Shown here piece after piece: positions 1 to 6,867 of a stretch of 6,899 nucleotides of DNA. The position numbers and the translations under genes are program-made. A model generated the notes under the pieces. It searched no databases. It had not been told where the DNA came from and saw nothing but the letters and a program-made list of their open reading frames with translations. How positions within the stretch are numbered: position 1 is the stretch's first letter; each line of letters starts with the position of its first letter. This DNA is from JBEINZ01 sp040377825 (GTDB taxonomy: Bacteria > Pseudomonadota > Alphaproteobacteria > Rhizobiales > Ancalomicrobiaceae), in assembly GCA_040377825.1 (NCBI GenBank), contig JBEINZ010000173.1, positions 1-6,899 of the forward strand. Direction: 5' to 3'.

Positions 1-1
1 C

Positions 2-496
2 CTTGCAGGCCTCGTGACCTCCGCCTTGCCGAGCGACGCGTTCCTTTTCGCGGGGTTCCTGCCGGCGAGGACCGAGGCGCGGCGCCAGCGCATCGAGGAA
101 CTCGCCCCAGTTCCCGCCACGCTCATTTTTTATGAATCGCCGCATCGTTTGGCCGAGTCGCTTGCCGATCTCGCCGCGGTGCTCGGGTCGGACCGACCCG
201 CGGCAATCGCCCGCGAACTAACAAAGGCCTTCGAGGAGACTGTCCGCGACAGCCTCGGCGCGCTCGCCCTACGTTACGCTGAAAAGCCGCCGCGCGGCGA
301 AATTGTTATTGTCGTGGGGCCGCCGGGCGTTGTGATTGCCAGTGACGACGACATCGACCGAATGCTTGAGGCCGCGCTCGGTCGACTGCCGCCGGGCAAA
401 GCCGCGGCCGAGGTCGCGCGGCTGCTGGGTGCTGATCGCAAGGCGCTCTACGAACGTGCGCTGGCGCTGAAGGCTCGCGCCGGAGACAAAGGTTGA
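2..496 (+). CDS. rsmI: 16S rRNA (cytidine1402-2'-O)-methyltransferase RsmI, 3' part
   Basis: RsmI uses S-adenosylmethionine to methylate the 2'-hydroxyl of C1402 in the decoding centre of 16S rRNA, acting in the cytoplasm. The gene enters from the left edge; 164 codons are visible and the N-terminal part of the tetrapyrrole-methylase-type domain is missing. What remains matches the family closely: LPSDAFLFAGFLPAR, then TLIFYESPHRLAESL, ARELTKAFEE and GEIVIVV. A C-terminal helical segment (LPPGKAAAEVARLLGADRKALYERAL) resembles the small domain at the end of E. coli RsmI. An internal GTG at 14 is not a true start, because the conserved frame continues upstream of it. The TGA stop shares its last base with the ATG of yraN, so the two are probably translationally coupled. 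The order rsmI-yraN is common in proteobacteria. Identification is firm; only the left truncation limits it. Confidence 0.95.
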   Translation, partial: LAGLVTSALPSDAFLFAGFLPARTEARRQRIEELAPVPATLIFYESPHRLAESLADLAAVLGSDRPAAIARELTKAFEETVRDSLGALALRYAEKPPRGEIVIVVGPPGVVIASDDDIDRMLEAALGRLPPGKAAAEVARLLGADRKALYERALALKARAGDKG

Positions 497-867
497 TGGC
501 GGCCGGCCGCGATCGACGCGCCGCCTATCGCCGAGGTCTTGCGGCCGAGACGATTGCCGCGTGGTTTCTCGGCCTCAAGGGGTACCGTCCGCTCGGTCGC
601 CGCTTCAAGGCCGTGGGCGGCGAGATCGATCTCGTCATGCGGCGTGGCCGCTTGATCGCCTTCATCGAAGTCAAGGCGCGCTCGAGCTTCGCCGAGGCGC
701 TTGATGCGGTTGACGATCAGACCGCTCGCCGCATAGCGGTCGCTGCTGAAATCTGGTTACTGCGTCACCCGGCGCTTGCGGATTTTGACCAGCGTTTCGA
801 TATCGTTCTCGTTGCGCCATGGCGGCTGCCGCGACATCTAAGGGATGCATTTCGGCCCCCAAGATGA
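496..867 (+). CDS. yraN: UPF0102 family protein YraN (endonuclease-like fold)
   Basis: This is a 123-residue protein of the UPF0102/YraN family, usually about 115-130 residues. The family has a predicted restriction-endonuclease-like (PD-(D/E)xK) fold and is suspected to act in DNA processing, but its cellular role is not established. Visible motifs are a helix with Glu18 (RRGLAAETIAAWFL), GGEIDLV with Asp45, FIEVKAR with Glu58 and Lys60, and a late strand RFDIVLV around 100-106. Together these are the expected acidic/lysine active-site set, so the enzyme core looks intact. I chose the ATG at 496, which overlaps the rsmI stop. A TTG at 493 would add one residue and cannot be excluded. GGAG at 482-485 and AAAGG at 488-492 lie inside the end of rsmI and can serve as ribosome-binding sequence. 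Confidence 0.93.
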   Translation: MAAGRDRRAAYRRGLAAETIAAWFLGLKGYRPLGRRFKAVGGEIDLVMRRGRLIAFIEVKARSSFAEALDAVDDQTARRIAVAAEIWLLRHPALADFDQRFDIVLVAPWRLPRHLRDAFRPPR

Positions 868-971
868 CCAAGCTAGGCAAGGCGCCGATTGCCCGGCGGA
901 GCCCTGGCCGGTAGACACTTCGAACACAATCGTCCGCTTCAATCCTTCCATGCCAAGTCTCGGGGTTCCCC
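868..971. other. 104-bp gap between yraN and gshB, no clear signal
   Basis: No RNA gene, terminator or convincing promoter is visible. The sequence TAGACA at 912-917 is close to a -35 hexamer, but no -10-like hexamer lies at normal spacing (TTCAAT at 938-943 would need a 20-base spacer). A short perfect inverted repeat, GGGG-TT-CCCC at 962-971, sits directly against the gshB ATG. It covers the only purine-rich stretch that could act as a ribosome-binding site. Confidence 0.5.
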
Positions 972-1913
972 ATGCCGCTCGACGTCGCCGTCCAGATGGA
1001 TCACATCGCCTCGATTCGCATAAAGGGCGATTCCACCTTCGCGATTCTGTTGGAGGCACAGGCGCGCGGCCATCGGCTTTGGCACTATACGGCCGATCGG
1101 CTTGGGCTTCGAGACGGCAAGGTCATGGCGGCGGTTGAGCCGCTGACCGTCCGCGACCAAGAGGGCGATCATTTCACCTTGGGGCCCAAGGAACGCACCG
1201 ACCTGTCGCGCTTTAACGTCATCCATATGCGCCAGGACCCGCCGTTCGACATGCATTATGTCACCGCGACCCATCTCTTGGAGCGCGTGCACCCCAAGAC
1301 ACTGGTGGTGAACGATCCCGCGCATGTGCGCAATGCGCCGGAGAAGGTCTTCGTCACCGAATTTCCGGACTTGATGCCGGCTACCTTGATCTCGCGCGAT
1401 CCAGAGGAAATCAGGCTGTTTCGGGCAGAGTACCGCGATGTGGTCATGAAGCCGCTTTACGGCAACGGCGGTCAGGCGGTGTTTCGGATCCGAGAGGAAG
1501 ACGAGAATTTCGGTTCGCTGATGGACATGTTCTCGGTGACGTTCCGCGAACCTTGGGTCGTCCAGCAATACCGCCCCGAGGTGCGAGATGGCGACAAGCG
1601 AATCATCCTGGTCGACGGCGAATTCGCCGGGGCCATCAACCGCGTACCGGCGGCGGATGATTTGCGATCGAATATGGTGCGCGGCGGGCAGGCGGTCGCG
1701 ACCGAATTGACCGCGCGGGAACGCGAGATCTGCGCGCGCATTGGTCCGGCGCTGCGCGAGCGCGGTTTGATCTTCGTCGGCATCGACGTCATTGGCGGTT
1801 ACCTTACGGAGATCAACGTGACCTCGCCGACCGGAATTCGCGCGGTTAAGCGCCTCGGCGGCCCCGACATCGCCGCGATGATCTGGGACCGTATCGAAAC
1901 CCGCCTCGGCTGA
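972..1913 (+). CDS. gshB: Glutathione synthetase
   Basis: GshB is the cytoplasmic ATP-grasp enzyme that joins gamma-glutamylcysteine and glycine, using ATP, to make glutathione. At 313 residues it has the usual bacterial length. It aligns end to end with the remembered E. coli protein: an N-terminal domain with [24 protein letters not shown] (residues 7-30) and MRQDPPFD (86-93), then the ATP-grasp part with a glycine-rich loop around [12 protein letters not shown] (160-171) and GDKR (207-210). [11 protein letters not shown] (265-275) and the metal/ATP-site segment EINVTSPTG (280-288) complete it. No key motif is missing. The ATG is supported because homology begins within the first few residues; the leader has only GGGG at 962-965 and no strong Shine-Dalgarno sequence. 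The rsmI-yraN-gshB order is familiar from alphaproteobacterial chromosomes. The partner gshA is not in the window. Confidence 0.97.
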   Translation: MPLDVAVQMDHIASIRIKGDSTFAILLEAQARGHRLWHYTADRLGLRDGKVMAAVEPLTVRDQEGDHFTLGPKERTDLSRFNVIHMRQDPPFDMHYVTATHLLERVHPKTLVVNDPAHVRNAPEKVFVTEFPDLMPATLISRDPEEIRLFRAEYRDVVMKPLYGNGGQAVFRIREEDENFGSLMDMFSVTFREPWVVQQYRPEVRDGDKRIILVDGEFAGAINRVPAADDLRSNMVRGGQAVATELTAREREICARIGPALRERGLIFVGIDVIGGYLTEINVTSPTGIRAVKRLGGPDIAAMIWDRIETRLG

Positions 1914-1948
1914 GGATGCGACGCGGCAATTGACGGGAGGCCGGCTCT

Positions 1949-2878
1949 ATGTCGACGCGTCTTGCAGGATTGCTCCTTCTTGTTTGCTTGTCGAGCGCGG
2001 CATCGGCGGCCGACACGCGCATCGCGATCGTCGCGCCGACTGAGGGAAGCCCGTCGTTTTTTCAGTCGATCCGCGACGGCTGCACAATACGCGCCCGCGA
2101 GATCGGCAACGTCGTTTGTCTTTATGCCGCGCCGGGGGGAACCGAAACGCGCGGCCAAGCCGAACTCGTCCGCGATCTCGTCATGGAGCGGATCGATGGC
2201 ATAGCGCTTTCGCCTGAAGCCACGCCGGAGGTTTCGAAGGCAATCGACGACGCGGTCGCTGCCGGTGTAGCCATCGTCACCTTTGACGCCGACAAACCCG
2301 CCAGCCGCCGCCAAGCCTTTATTGGCACCAATGCAAAGGACTTCGGCCGCACGCTCGCCGAGTCGGTCAAGCGCTGGAAGCCGCGTGGCGGGCGTTACGC
2401 GATCCTGACCGCCGACCCGAAACTGCCGAATCTCTCCGAACGCATCGCCGGCGTGCGCGATGCGCTGAGCAGCGGCTGGAGCGAGATCGAGTCCTCGCCG
2501 CTTGTGACAGACGGCGGCTTTTCCTCGGCGGTGGCGAGCCTTGACGCCGCGCTTGCCGCCAATCCGGTGCTCGATCTGGTCATTTCGGTCGGCGCCTGGC
2601 CCATGCTCGCGCCGGAGGAATGGCGATCCTTCGTGGCGAAGTATAAGCCGCGCATCGATCAGGCCCAAACCGTGCTGGTCGTGGCGGACGCGCTTCCGGC
2701 CCAGAAGGCCTTGGTGCGCGAAGGTCTTGGCCATGTTCTCGTCGGCCAGCGGCCCGGCGACATGGGCGCCAAGGCCGTGGAACTCCTTCTCGACCTGAAG
2801 CGCGGCCGCAAGGTACCCGAGGTCGTCTATGTCGGCTTCGACACGTTCACCCGGCTTGATCTCATCAAGGGAAATTAG
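1949..2878 (+). CDS. Periplasmic sugar-type substrate-binding protein (Peripla_BP_4/RbsB-like), orphan
   Basis: This is a 309-residue exported binding protein. Residues 1-21 form a Sec signal peptide: Arg4, hydrophobic LAGLLLLVCL, then SSAASAA with likely cleavage near residue 20 or 21. It is not a lipoprotein, because Cys13 is preceded by Val and does not fit a lipobox. The mature part has the two-lobe periplasmic-binding order: RIAIVAPTEGSPSFFQSIRDG (24-44), RIDGIALSPEA (81-91), VAIVTFDADKP (107-117), AFIGTNAKDFG (123-133), then YAILTADPKLPNLSERIAGVRDAL, VISVGAWP and VGQRPGDMGAKAVELL (265-280). This resembles RbsB/COG1879 proteins that bind simple sugars or autoinducer-2; the ligand cannot be told. 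Cys45 and Cys57 could form a disulfide after export. GGGAGG (1935-1940), 8 bases before the ATG, supports the start. It follows gshB by 35 bp, so co-transcription is likely, yet no permease or ATPase gene is in view. Confidence 0.88.
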   Translation: MSTRLAGLLLLVCLSSAASAADTRIAIVAPTEGSPSFFQSIRDGCTIRAREIGNVVCLYAAPGGTETRGQAELVRDLVMERIDGIALSPEATPEVSKAIDDAVAAGVAIVTFDADKPASRRQAFIGTNAKDFGRTLAESVKRWKPRGGRYAILTADPKLPNLSERIAGVRDALSSGWSEIESSPLVTDGGFSSAVASLDAALAANPVLDLVISVGAWPMLAPEEWRSFVAKYKPRIDQAQTVLVVADALPAQKALVREGLGHVLVGQRPGDMGAKAVELLLDLKRGRKVPEVVYVGFDTFTRLDLIKGN

Positions 2879-2937
2879 CGCGTTCACGCTATTACCCTGG
2901 CCATGACAACTTTCGGGAGGCAATTGCTTCTTCCAGG

Positions 2938-2966
2938 TTGCGTCAGTTCGCTTAATGTTCTAAAAC
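2938..2966 (+). promoter_or_regulatory. Possible weak sigma70-type promoter before comM
   Basis: TTGCGT at 2938-2943 and TAAAAC at 2961-2966 are separated by 17 bases, the standard spacing, and lie 32 bp before the comM start. They match the consensus hexamers at only 3 and 4 of 6 positions. The region is AT-richer than its surroundings (CTTAATGTTCTAAAAC), which fits a promoter, but this is a guess from position and composition. Confidence 0.25.
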
Positions 2967-2986
2967 TTTCGCGGCGAAGGTTCGGC

Positions 2987-2991
2987 GGGAG
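2987..2991 (+). promoter_or_regulatory. Ribosome-binding site that fixes the comM start
   Basis: GGGAG ends 7 bases before the ATG at 2999. It supports that start over the in-frame ATG at 2903, which has no such sequence upstream and would add 32 residues (rich in Leu, Arg and Cys) unlike the normal N-terminus of the family. Confidence 0.65.
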
Positions 2992-2998
2992 TTGTTTG

Positions 2999-4534
2999 AT
3001 GGTCGCGCATGTTACAACGGTGTCTTTTCAAGGCGTGGAAGCCGTTCCCGTCGACGTGCAGGTTCAGCTGACCGGCGGAAAGCCGATCTTCGCCATTGTC
3101 GGACTGCCTGACAAAACGGTCGGCGAAAGCCGGGAACGCATCCGAGCCGCGCTTTACGCGTCGGGTCTCGCGCTGCCGCAAAAGCGCATCACGGTGAATC
3201 TTGCACCCGCCGATTTGCCAAAGGAGGGCAGCCACTACGATTTGCCGATCGCGCTGGCAATCCTTGCCGCGATCGGCGCGCTGCCAGGCGATCAACTGAT
3301 GGACCGCGTGGCGCTCGGCGAGCTCGCGCTCGACGGAACGATCGCGCCGGTTGCCGGCGTCTTGCCGGCCGCGATCGGGGCGAATGCCATGGGCAAGGGT
3401 TTGATTTGTCCCGCCGACTGCGGCTCGGAGGCCGCCTGGGCAAGCCCGGACCTTGAAATCGTCGCCGGGCGCAGCCTTATCCAGTTGGCCAATCATTTCA
3501 AGGGCACACAGGTCATCGCTCGTCCCGAGCCGCGCATCCGCGAGGCGCCGGGCAATCTGCCCGATCTGAGGGATGTGAAGGGTCAAGAAAGCGCCAAGCG
3601 CGCCTTGGAAGTCGCGGCGGCCGGCGGTCATCATCTTCTCATGATCGGCCCACCCGGCGCCGGCAAATCCATGCTCGCCAGCCGACTTCCCTCGATCCTG
3701 CCGCCGCTTGGGCCGCGCGAACTGCTCGAAGTCTCGATGATAGCATCGATTGCCGGCGAACTGCCCGGCGGCAAGCTTTCCGGCAGTCGGCCGTTCCGCG
3801 CCCCGCACCATTCCGCGTCGATGGCGGCGCTTGTCGGCGGCGGGCTCAGGGCGCGGCCCGGCGAGGCGTCGCTTGCCCATAACGGCGTGCTTTTTCTCGA
3901 CGAACTCCCCGAATTCCATCCGCAAGTGCTCGATTCGCTGCGCCAGCCGTTGGAAACTGGCAACGTCATGATCGCGCGGGCAAATCATAAGGTAACTTAC
4001 CCGTCCCGCATCCAGCTGGTGGCCGCAATGAACCCATGCCGCTGCGGCCATGCCGGCGAGCCGGGGTTCACCTGCCGGCGGGGTGATCGCTGCGCGTCGG
4101 ACTATCAAGATCGCATCTCGGGCCCGCTCCTCGATCGGATCGACCTGCGCATCGAACTTGGCGCGGTGACGGCCGCCGATCTCGTGCTGCCGCCCCCTAG
4201 GGAAGGGTCCGCCGAGGTAGCCCTGCGCGTCGCGCGCGCCCGGAAAATCCAACTGGATCGGTTTGCCGCGCTTGGTTTGGATACGATCCGCACCAATGCC
4301 GACTGCGGCCCATCCTTGATCGAGGAAATCGCCCGGCCCGACAATGCGGGCGCGCGGTTACTGTCCGAAGCCGCCGACATGCTTCGGTTGTCCGCGCGCG
4401 GTTATCACCGCGTTCTCAAGGTTGCGCGCACGCTCGCCGATCTCGAAGGGAACGACCGGGTCGGGCGGATCCACTTGGCCGAAGCATTGGCCTATCGGTC
4501 GATCGGCGAGACGCGAAGACCCGCTGCAGCCTGA
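2999..4534 (+). CDS. comM: ComM/YifB family Mg-chelatase-like AAA+ ATPase
   Basis: This is a 511-residue AAA+ ATPase of the YifB/ComM family (usual length about 500-510). In Vibrio and Haemophilus ComM promotes branch migration of incoming DNA during natural transformation, but the gene is also common in species not known to be transformable. The N-terminal ChlI/Lon-S5-like domain starts at once (VTTVSFQGVEAVPVDVQV, GLPDKTVGESRERIRAAL, PADLPKEGSHYDLPIAL). It is followed by Walker A GPPGAGKS (217-224), the HHSAS segment, and Walker B VLFLDELPEF (297-306). A cysteine cluster, Cys347, Cys349, Cys359 and Cys365 in NPCRCGHAGEPGFTC and nearby, is probably a zinc site. ISGPLLDRIDL (373-383) and the C-terminal Mg-chelatase domain with ARGYHRVLKVARTLADLEG complete the protein. 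All ATPase motifs are intact. The preceding binding-protein gene ends 120 bp upstream, so comM may have its own promoter. No other competence gene is in view. Confidence 0.93.
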   Translation: MVAHVTTVSFQGVEAVPVDVQVQLTGGKPIFAIVGLPDKTVGESRERIRAALYASGLALPQKRITVNLAPADLPKEGSHYDLPIALAILAAIGALPGDQLMDRVALGELALDGTIAPVAGVLPAAIGANAMGKGLICPADCGSEAAWASPDLEIVAGRSLIQLANHFKGTQVIARPEPRIREAPGNLPDLRDVKGQESAKRALEVAAAGGHHLLMIGPPGAGKSMLASRLPSILPPLGPRELLEVSMIASIAGELPGGKLSGSRPFRAPHHSASMAALVGGGLRARPGEASLAHNGVLFLDELPEFHPQVLDSLRQPLETGNVMIARANHKVTYPSRIQLVAAMNPCRCGHAGEPGFTCRRGDRCASDYQDRISGPLLDRIDLRIELGAVTAADLVLPPPREGSAEVALRVARARKIQLDRFAALGLDTIRTNADCGPSLIEEIARPDNAGARLLSEAADMLRLSARGYHRVLKVARTLADLEGNDRVGRIHLAEALAYRSIGETRRPAAA

Positions 4535-4550
4535 AGCGCTCGAGTAGGCC

Positions 4551-4582
4551 CCGTTAGGATCGAAACGATCTGAACGAAAAGG
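4551..4582 (+). repeat. Hairpin-forming 32-bp direct repeat, copy 1
   Basis: This 32-bp sequence recurs at 6868-6899 with 28 identical positions; the differences are at 4556, 4565, 4567 and 4571. It contains an inverted repeat, 4552-4562 against 4566-4576. The core is GATCG-AAA-CGATC, flanked by a G-T wobble, one A/G mismatch, then CGTT pairing with AACG. GAAAAGG follows the second arm. There is no T-run on the + strand, so it is not a classical terminator. It lies 17 bp after the comM stop and about 70 bp before the kinase start. It may be a dispersed intergenic element or a regulatory structure; which of these cannot be told here. Confidence 0.75.
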
Positions 4583-4584
4583 AA

Positions 4585-4653
4585 ATGCTCAAGGTCATCC
4601 GAGCCGCGCCGCGAAACCATCGTCAAGCCTTTCGCAAGGCGTGGCGCGTATGA
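4585..4653 (+). CDS. Possible 22-codon leader ORF coupled to the kinase
   Basis: An ATG two bases after the end of repeat copy 1 opens a 22-codon frame that starts MLKVIRAAPR and ends AFRKAWRV. It is basic, with seven Arg/Lys residues. Its TGA overlaps the kinase ATG at 4650 in the ATGA arrangement typical of translational coupling. Against it, the AAAAGG before the ATG is only two bases away, closer than a normal ribosome-binding site, and frames this short arise by chance. I cannot assign a function. It may simply be untranslated leader sequence. Confidence 0.22.
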   Translation: MLKVIRAAPRNHRQAFRKAWRV

Positions 4654-6767
4654 TCCTCGTCATGACGACAAGCCATGACCGGCCGGTACCCCGAGATCCC
4701 GTGACGATCCTGCGCCCGCGACGCGGGCTTACGCGGTTTTTGGAAACGATCGGCGCCCGCTGGGCCGGTTCAACCGCCGTCGAGGAATTGCAGGATACAA
4801 TTTGGCGACTAAGAGAGATCACGGAACGCTACCGTTCGGCGATCGAAGCCTCTGGCGATGTCATCCTACGGGCCGACGCCAACCGACGGATTGTCTTCGC
4901 CAACGAGAATTTCACCGCGACCTTCGGCATCGCCGAAACCGGCGTTCTTGGTCGATCGCTCGATAGGGTGATCACCGATCTTGCCGTTATGCCGCCCCCA
5001 AACTTGGACCCATGGCTCCGATCGGACCACGTGTCGGGCGCCCTATCGGATCGCGAATTGTCTACCCGCGACGGCCCGCGCTGGTTCATGGGGCGTGAGA
5101 TCGAGGTTGCCGAGCGACTGGGCGATACCGCCGTCATACAAGTCGTTCTGCGAGATGTAACCGAACGCCATGCCATGGAAAGCGAGCTGCGTCGGGCGCG
5201 TGACCTCGCCGAAGCCGCCAGTGCCGCAAAGTCACGGTTTCTCGCCCTCGCAAGTCATGAGATCCGCACACCGCTGAATGGTATTCTCGGCATGGCAGAC
5301 CTCTTGCTAGCCTCCGGCCTGACCTCGGAGCAGGCAACCTATGCGCGTGCCGTCCGAACATCTGGCGCGGCCCTGTTATCGATTGTCGATGACGTTCTCG
5401 ACCTAGGGAAAATCGAGGCGGGGCGCCTCGAATTGCAGCCTGACGACGCGTCCATCGAGGCTGTCGTGGAAGACGTGGTCGAGCTTCTAGCGCCGCGCGC
5501 CCAGGCCAGGGGCATCGAGCTTGCCGGTTACGTTGCGGCCGACGTGCCACGGCGACTCATCTTCGATACGGTCCGGCTGCGACAGGTGCTCATCAATCTT
5601 GCCGGTAACGGGATCAAATTCACCGAGCGCGGCGGCGTCGCGATCAATGCCACGCTCAAGGCGCGAACCAAGGAGCATTGCGTCGTAACGTTCGACGTCA
5701 CCGACACCGGAATCGGTATCGCTCGGCAAGACGCTGAGCGGATCTTCACCGAATATGAGCAGGGTGAGAACGGCACAACCCGCCGCTATGCCGGCACGGG
5801 CCTCGGTCTAGCGATCTCACGCGCAATTGTGCGTCGCATGCAGGGCGAATTGGAAGTTCAAAGCGAATTCGGCAAAGGCTCTACTTTCGCATTCTCGGTA
5901 TTGATGCCCAATCCGACCTACCCCGAAATTGTTGCAAGGTCCGACCCAGCCGAACTCATCGGTCGACATATTCTGATCGTCTCGCCCGCAGAGATCGAAC
6001 CGCCGCTGCTCGTGCGTCGCGTGCACGACTTCGGCGGCACGGCGCTGCTCGTGACAAACCCGAGCGAAGCCCGCGCCGCGCTTTCCGCTCGATCCTATGA
6101 CGCTATGCTGGTCGACCAGACCGGCGTTGCCGATGCTGCCGAGACCCTCGTCGCCATTGGGTTGGACCAACGCCCGCCCGCAGCGGTCCTCGTGGCGCCA
6201 TCTGACCGGGGCACGTTGGAACTCATGCGACATGTCGGTTTTTCAGGCTATCTGGTGAAGCCGGTCCGCGCCCAGTCCATCGCGAAAGTCATCTTCGCCC
6301 TGGTTGAGGGCCGACCGATCGCCGCCGATGCCTTGGATGTTCGCGTGCCAGTCGCTCCACGTCGACTGGAGGGACGGAAACTCAAAATTCTCGTTGCCGA
6401 TGACAACCCGATCAATGTGCTGCTTACGCGCGCAATGTTGGAAAGTCGAGGACATCGGGTAACGACGGCCGAGGATGGGCGCCAGGCCGTCGATGTGTTC
6501 ACGGCCGCGAGCAGTGACATGACGTTCGATGTTGTATTGATGGATCTCCACATGCCCACACTCGATGGTTATGTCGCCATTCGTGCAATCCGCGCCGCCA
6601 ATCAGAGCCCACGTCCGCTGATTCTTGCCTTAACGGCCGACGTGACCGCCGAGACCGAACGCGCAACGCGTGCTGCCGGTGCCGACGGGAGATTGATTAA
6701 GCCGATCGACGCCGATGCGCTCGATGCGCTGCTCGGCGAGGTTCCGAGCGCCGCGCTTCGGGCGTAG
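4650..6767 (+). CDS. Soluble PAS hybrid histidine kinase with degenerate and intact receiver domains
   Basis: This is a 705-residue hybrid sensor kinase with no signal peptide or membrane segment, so it senses inside the cell. In order: an unassigned N-terminal 50 residues; a PAS domain at about 60-173 ending VVLRDVTERHAM; a short coiled linker; HisKA with phosphoacceptor His203 in SHEIRTPLNGILGMADLLL; HATPase with N-box Asn320, G1 box DTGIGI (352-357), IFTEYEQGE, and G2 box GTGLGL (382-387). A degenerate receiver follows at about 440-555. The C-terminal receiver, from about 578, has Asp584/Asp585, phosphoacceptor Asp632 in VLMDLHMPTLDG, Thr662 and Lys684. Kinase and last receiver look functional, so phosphate probably moves from His203 to Asp632 and on to an unseen phosphotransfer protein. 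I chose the ATG at 4650, preceded by AAGG at 4636-4639; a GTG at 4641 or an ATG at 4662 is possible. The signal and target are unknown. Confidence 0.92.
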   Translation: MILVMTTSHDRPVPRDPVTILRPRRGLTRFLETIGARWAGSTAVEELQDTIWRLREITERYRSAIEASGDVILRADANRRIVFANENFTATFGIAETGVLGRSLDRVITDLAVMPPPNLDPWLRSDHVSGALSDRELSTRDGPRWFMGREIEVAERLGDTAVIQVVLRDVTERHAMESELRRARDLAEAASAAKSRFLALASHEIRTPLNGILGMADLLLASGLTSEQATYARAVRTSGAALLSIVDDVLDLGKIEAGRLELQPDDASIEAVVEDVVELLAPRAQARGIELAGYVAADVPRRLIFDTVRLRQVLINLAGNGIKFTERGGVAINATLKARTKEHCVVTFDVTDTGIGIARQDAERIFTEYEQGENGTTRRYAGTGLGLAISRAIVRRMQGELEVQSEFGKGSTFAFSVLMPNPTYPEIVARSDPAELIGRHILIVSPAEIEPPLLVRRVHDFGGTALLVTNPSEARAALSARSYDAMLVDQTGVADAAETLVAIGLDQRPPAAVLVAPSDRGTLELMRHVGFSGYLVKPVRAQSIAKVIFALVEGRPIAADALDVRVPVAPRRLEGRKLKILVADDNPINVLLTRAMLESRGHRVTTAEDGRQAVDVFTAASSDMTFDVVLMDLHMPTLDGYVAIRAIRAANQSPRPLILALTADVTAETERATRAAGADGRLIKPIDADALDALLGEVPSAALRA

Positions 6768-6867
6768 CTCCCATCGCAAATGGTAATTCGCGATTACACG
6801 ACACCCAGTTCGTAGGCGAAAGCGGAATCTTCGTGCCGATTCAGTCTCTGCATGGCTAGCGCCAGTG
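6768..6867. other. Gap after the kinase gene, no gene recognised
   Basis: There is no clear terminator. ATCGC (6774-6778) can pair with GCGAT downstream across a 12-base loop, but no T-run follows. Two GANTC sites, the target of the alphaproteobacterial CcrM methylase, lie close together at 6825-6829 and 6838-6842; this can be chance. On the minus strand a frame is open from the right edge to a TAA at 6794-6796, but nothing in it is recognisable. Confidence 0.5.

Noticed and set aside
10..18. GTG at 14 as the start of rsmI
   Set aside because: The conserved RsmI sequence continues upstream in the same frame, and the SAM-binding domain must precede it, so the gene is cut by the window edge.
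845..1138. Plus-strand frame of 97 codons spanning the yraN-gshB gap
   Set aside because: It overlaps both yraN and gshB in another frame, has low-complexity Arg/His/Pro composition, and shows no conservation signal that I can see.
939..1568. Minus-strand open frame of 209 codons opposite gshB
   Set aside because: It is antisense to a well-matched glutathione synthetase and shows no motif or ribosome-binding site.
2876..2891. Hairpin TAGCG/CGCTA at the end of the binding-protein gene as a terminator
   Set aside because: The stem is only 5 bp, it overlaps the stop codon, and no T-run follows (TTACCC). It is too weak to call.
1799..2923. Minus-strand open frame of 374 codons opposite the binding-protein gene
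   Set aside because: It lies across the + strand gene and its gap, its translation has no recognisable motif, and the + strand frame has a signal peptide, ribosome-binding site and family motifs. It is a GC-driven shadow.
2952..2966. CtrA-type site (TTAA-N7-TTAA) before comM
   Set aside because: Only the first half, TTAA, matches; seven bases later the sequence reads AAAC.
2960..4252. Minus-strand open frame of 430 codons opposite comM
   Set aside because: It is fully antisense to a gene with intact Walker motifs, and its Arg/Gly/Ala/His-rich translation fits no family.
4552..4582. Repeat hairpin copy 1 as a Rho-independent terminator of comM
   Set aside because: The + strand continues GAAAAGG rather than a T-run. 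A T-rich run is present only on the minus strand and lies on the 5' side of the hairpin there.
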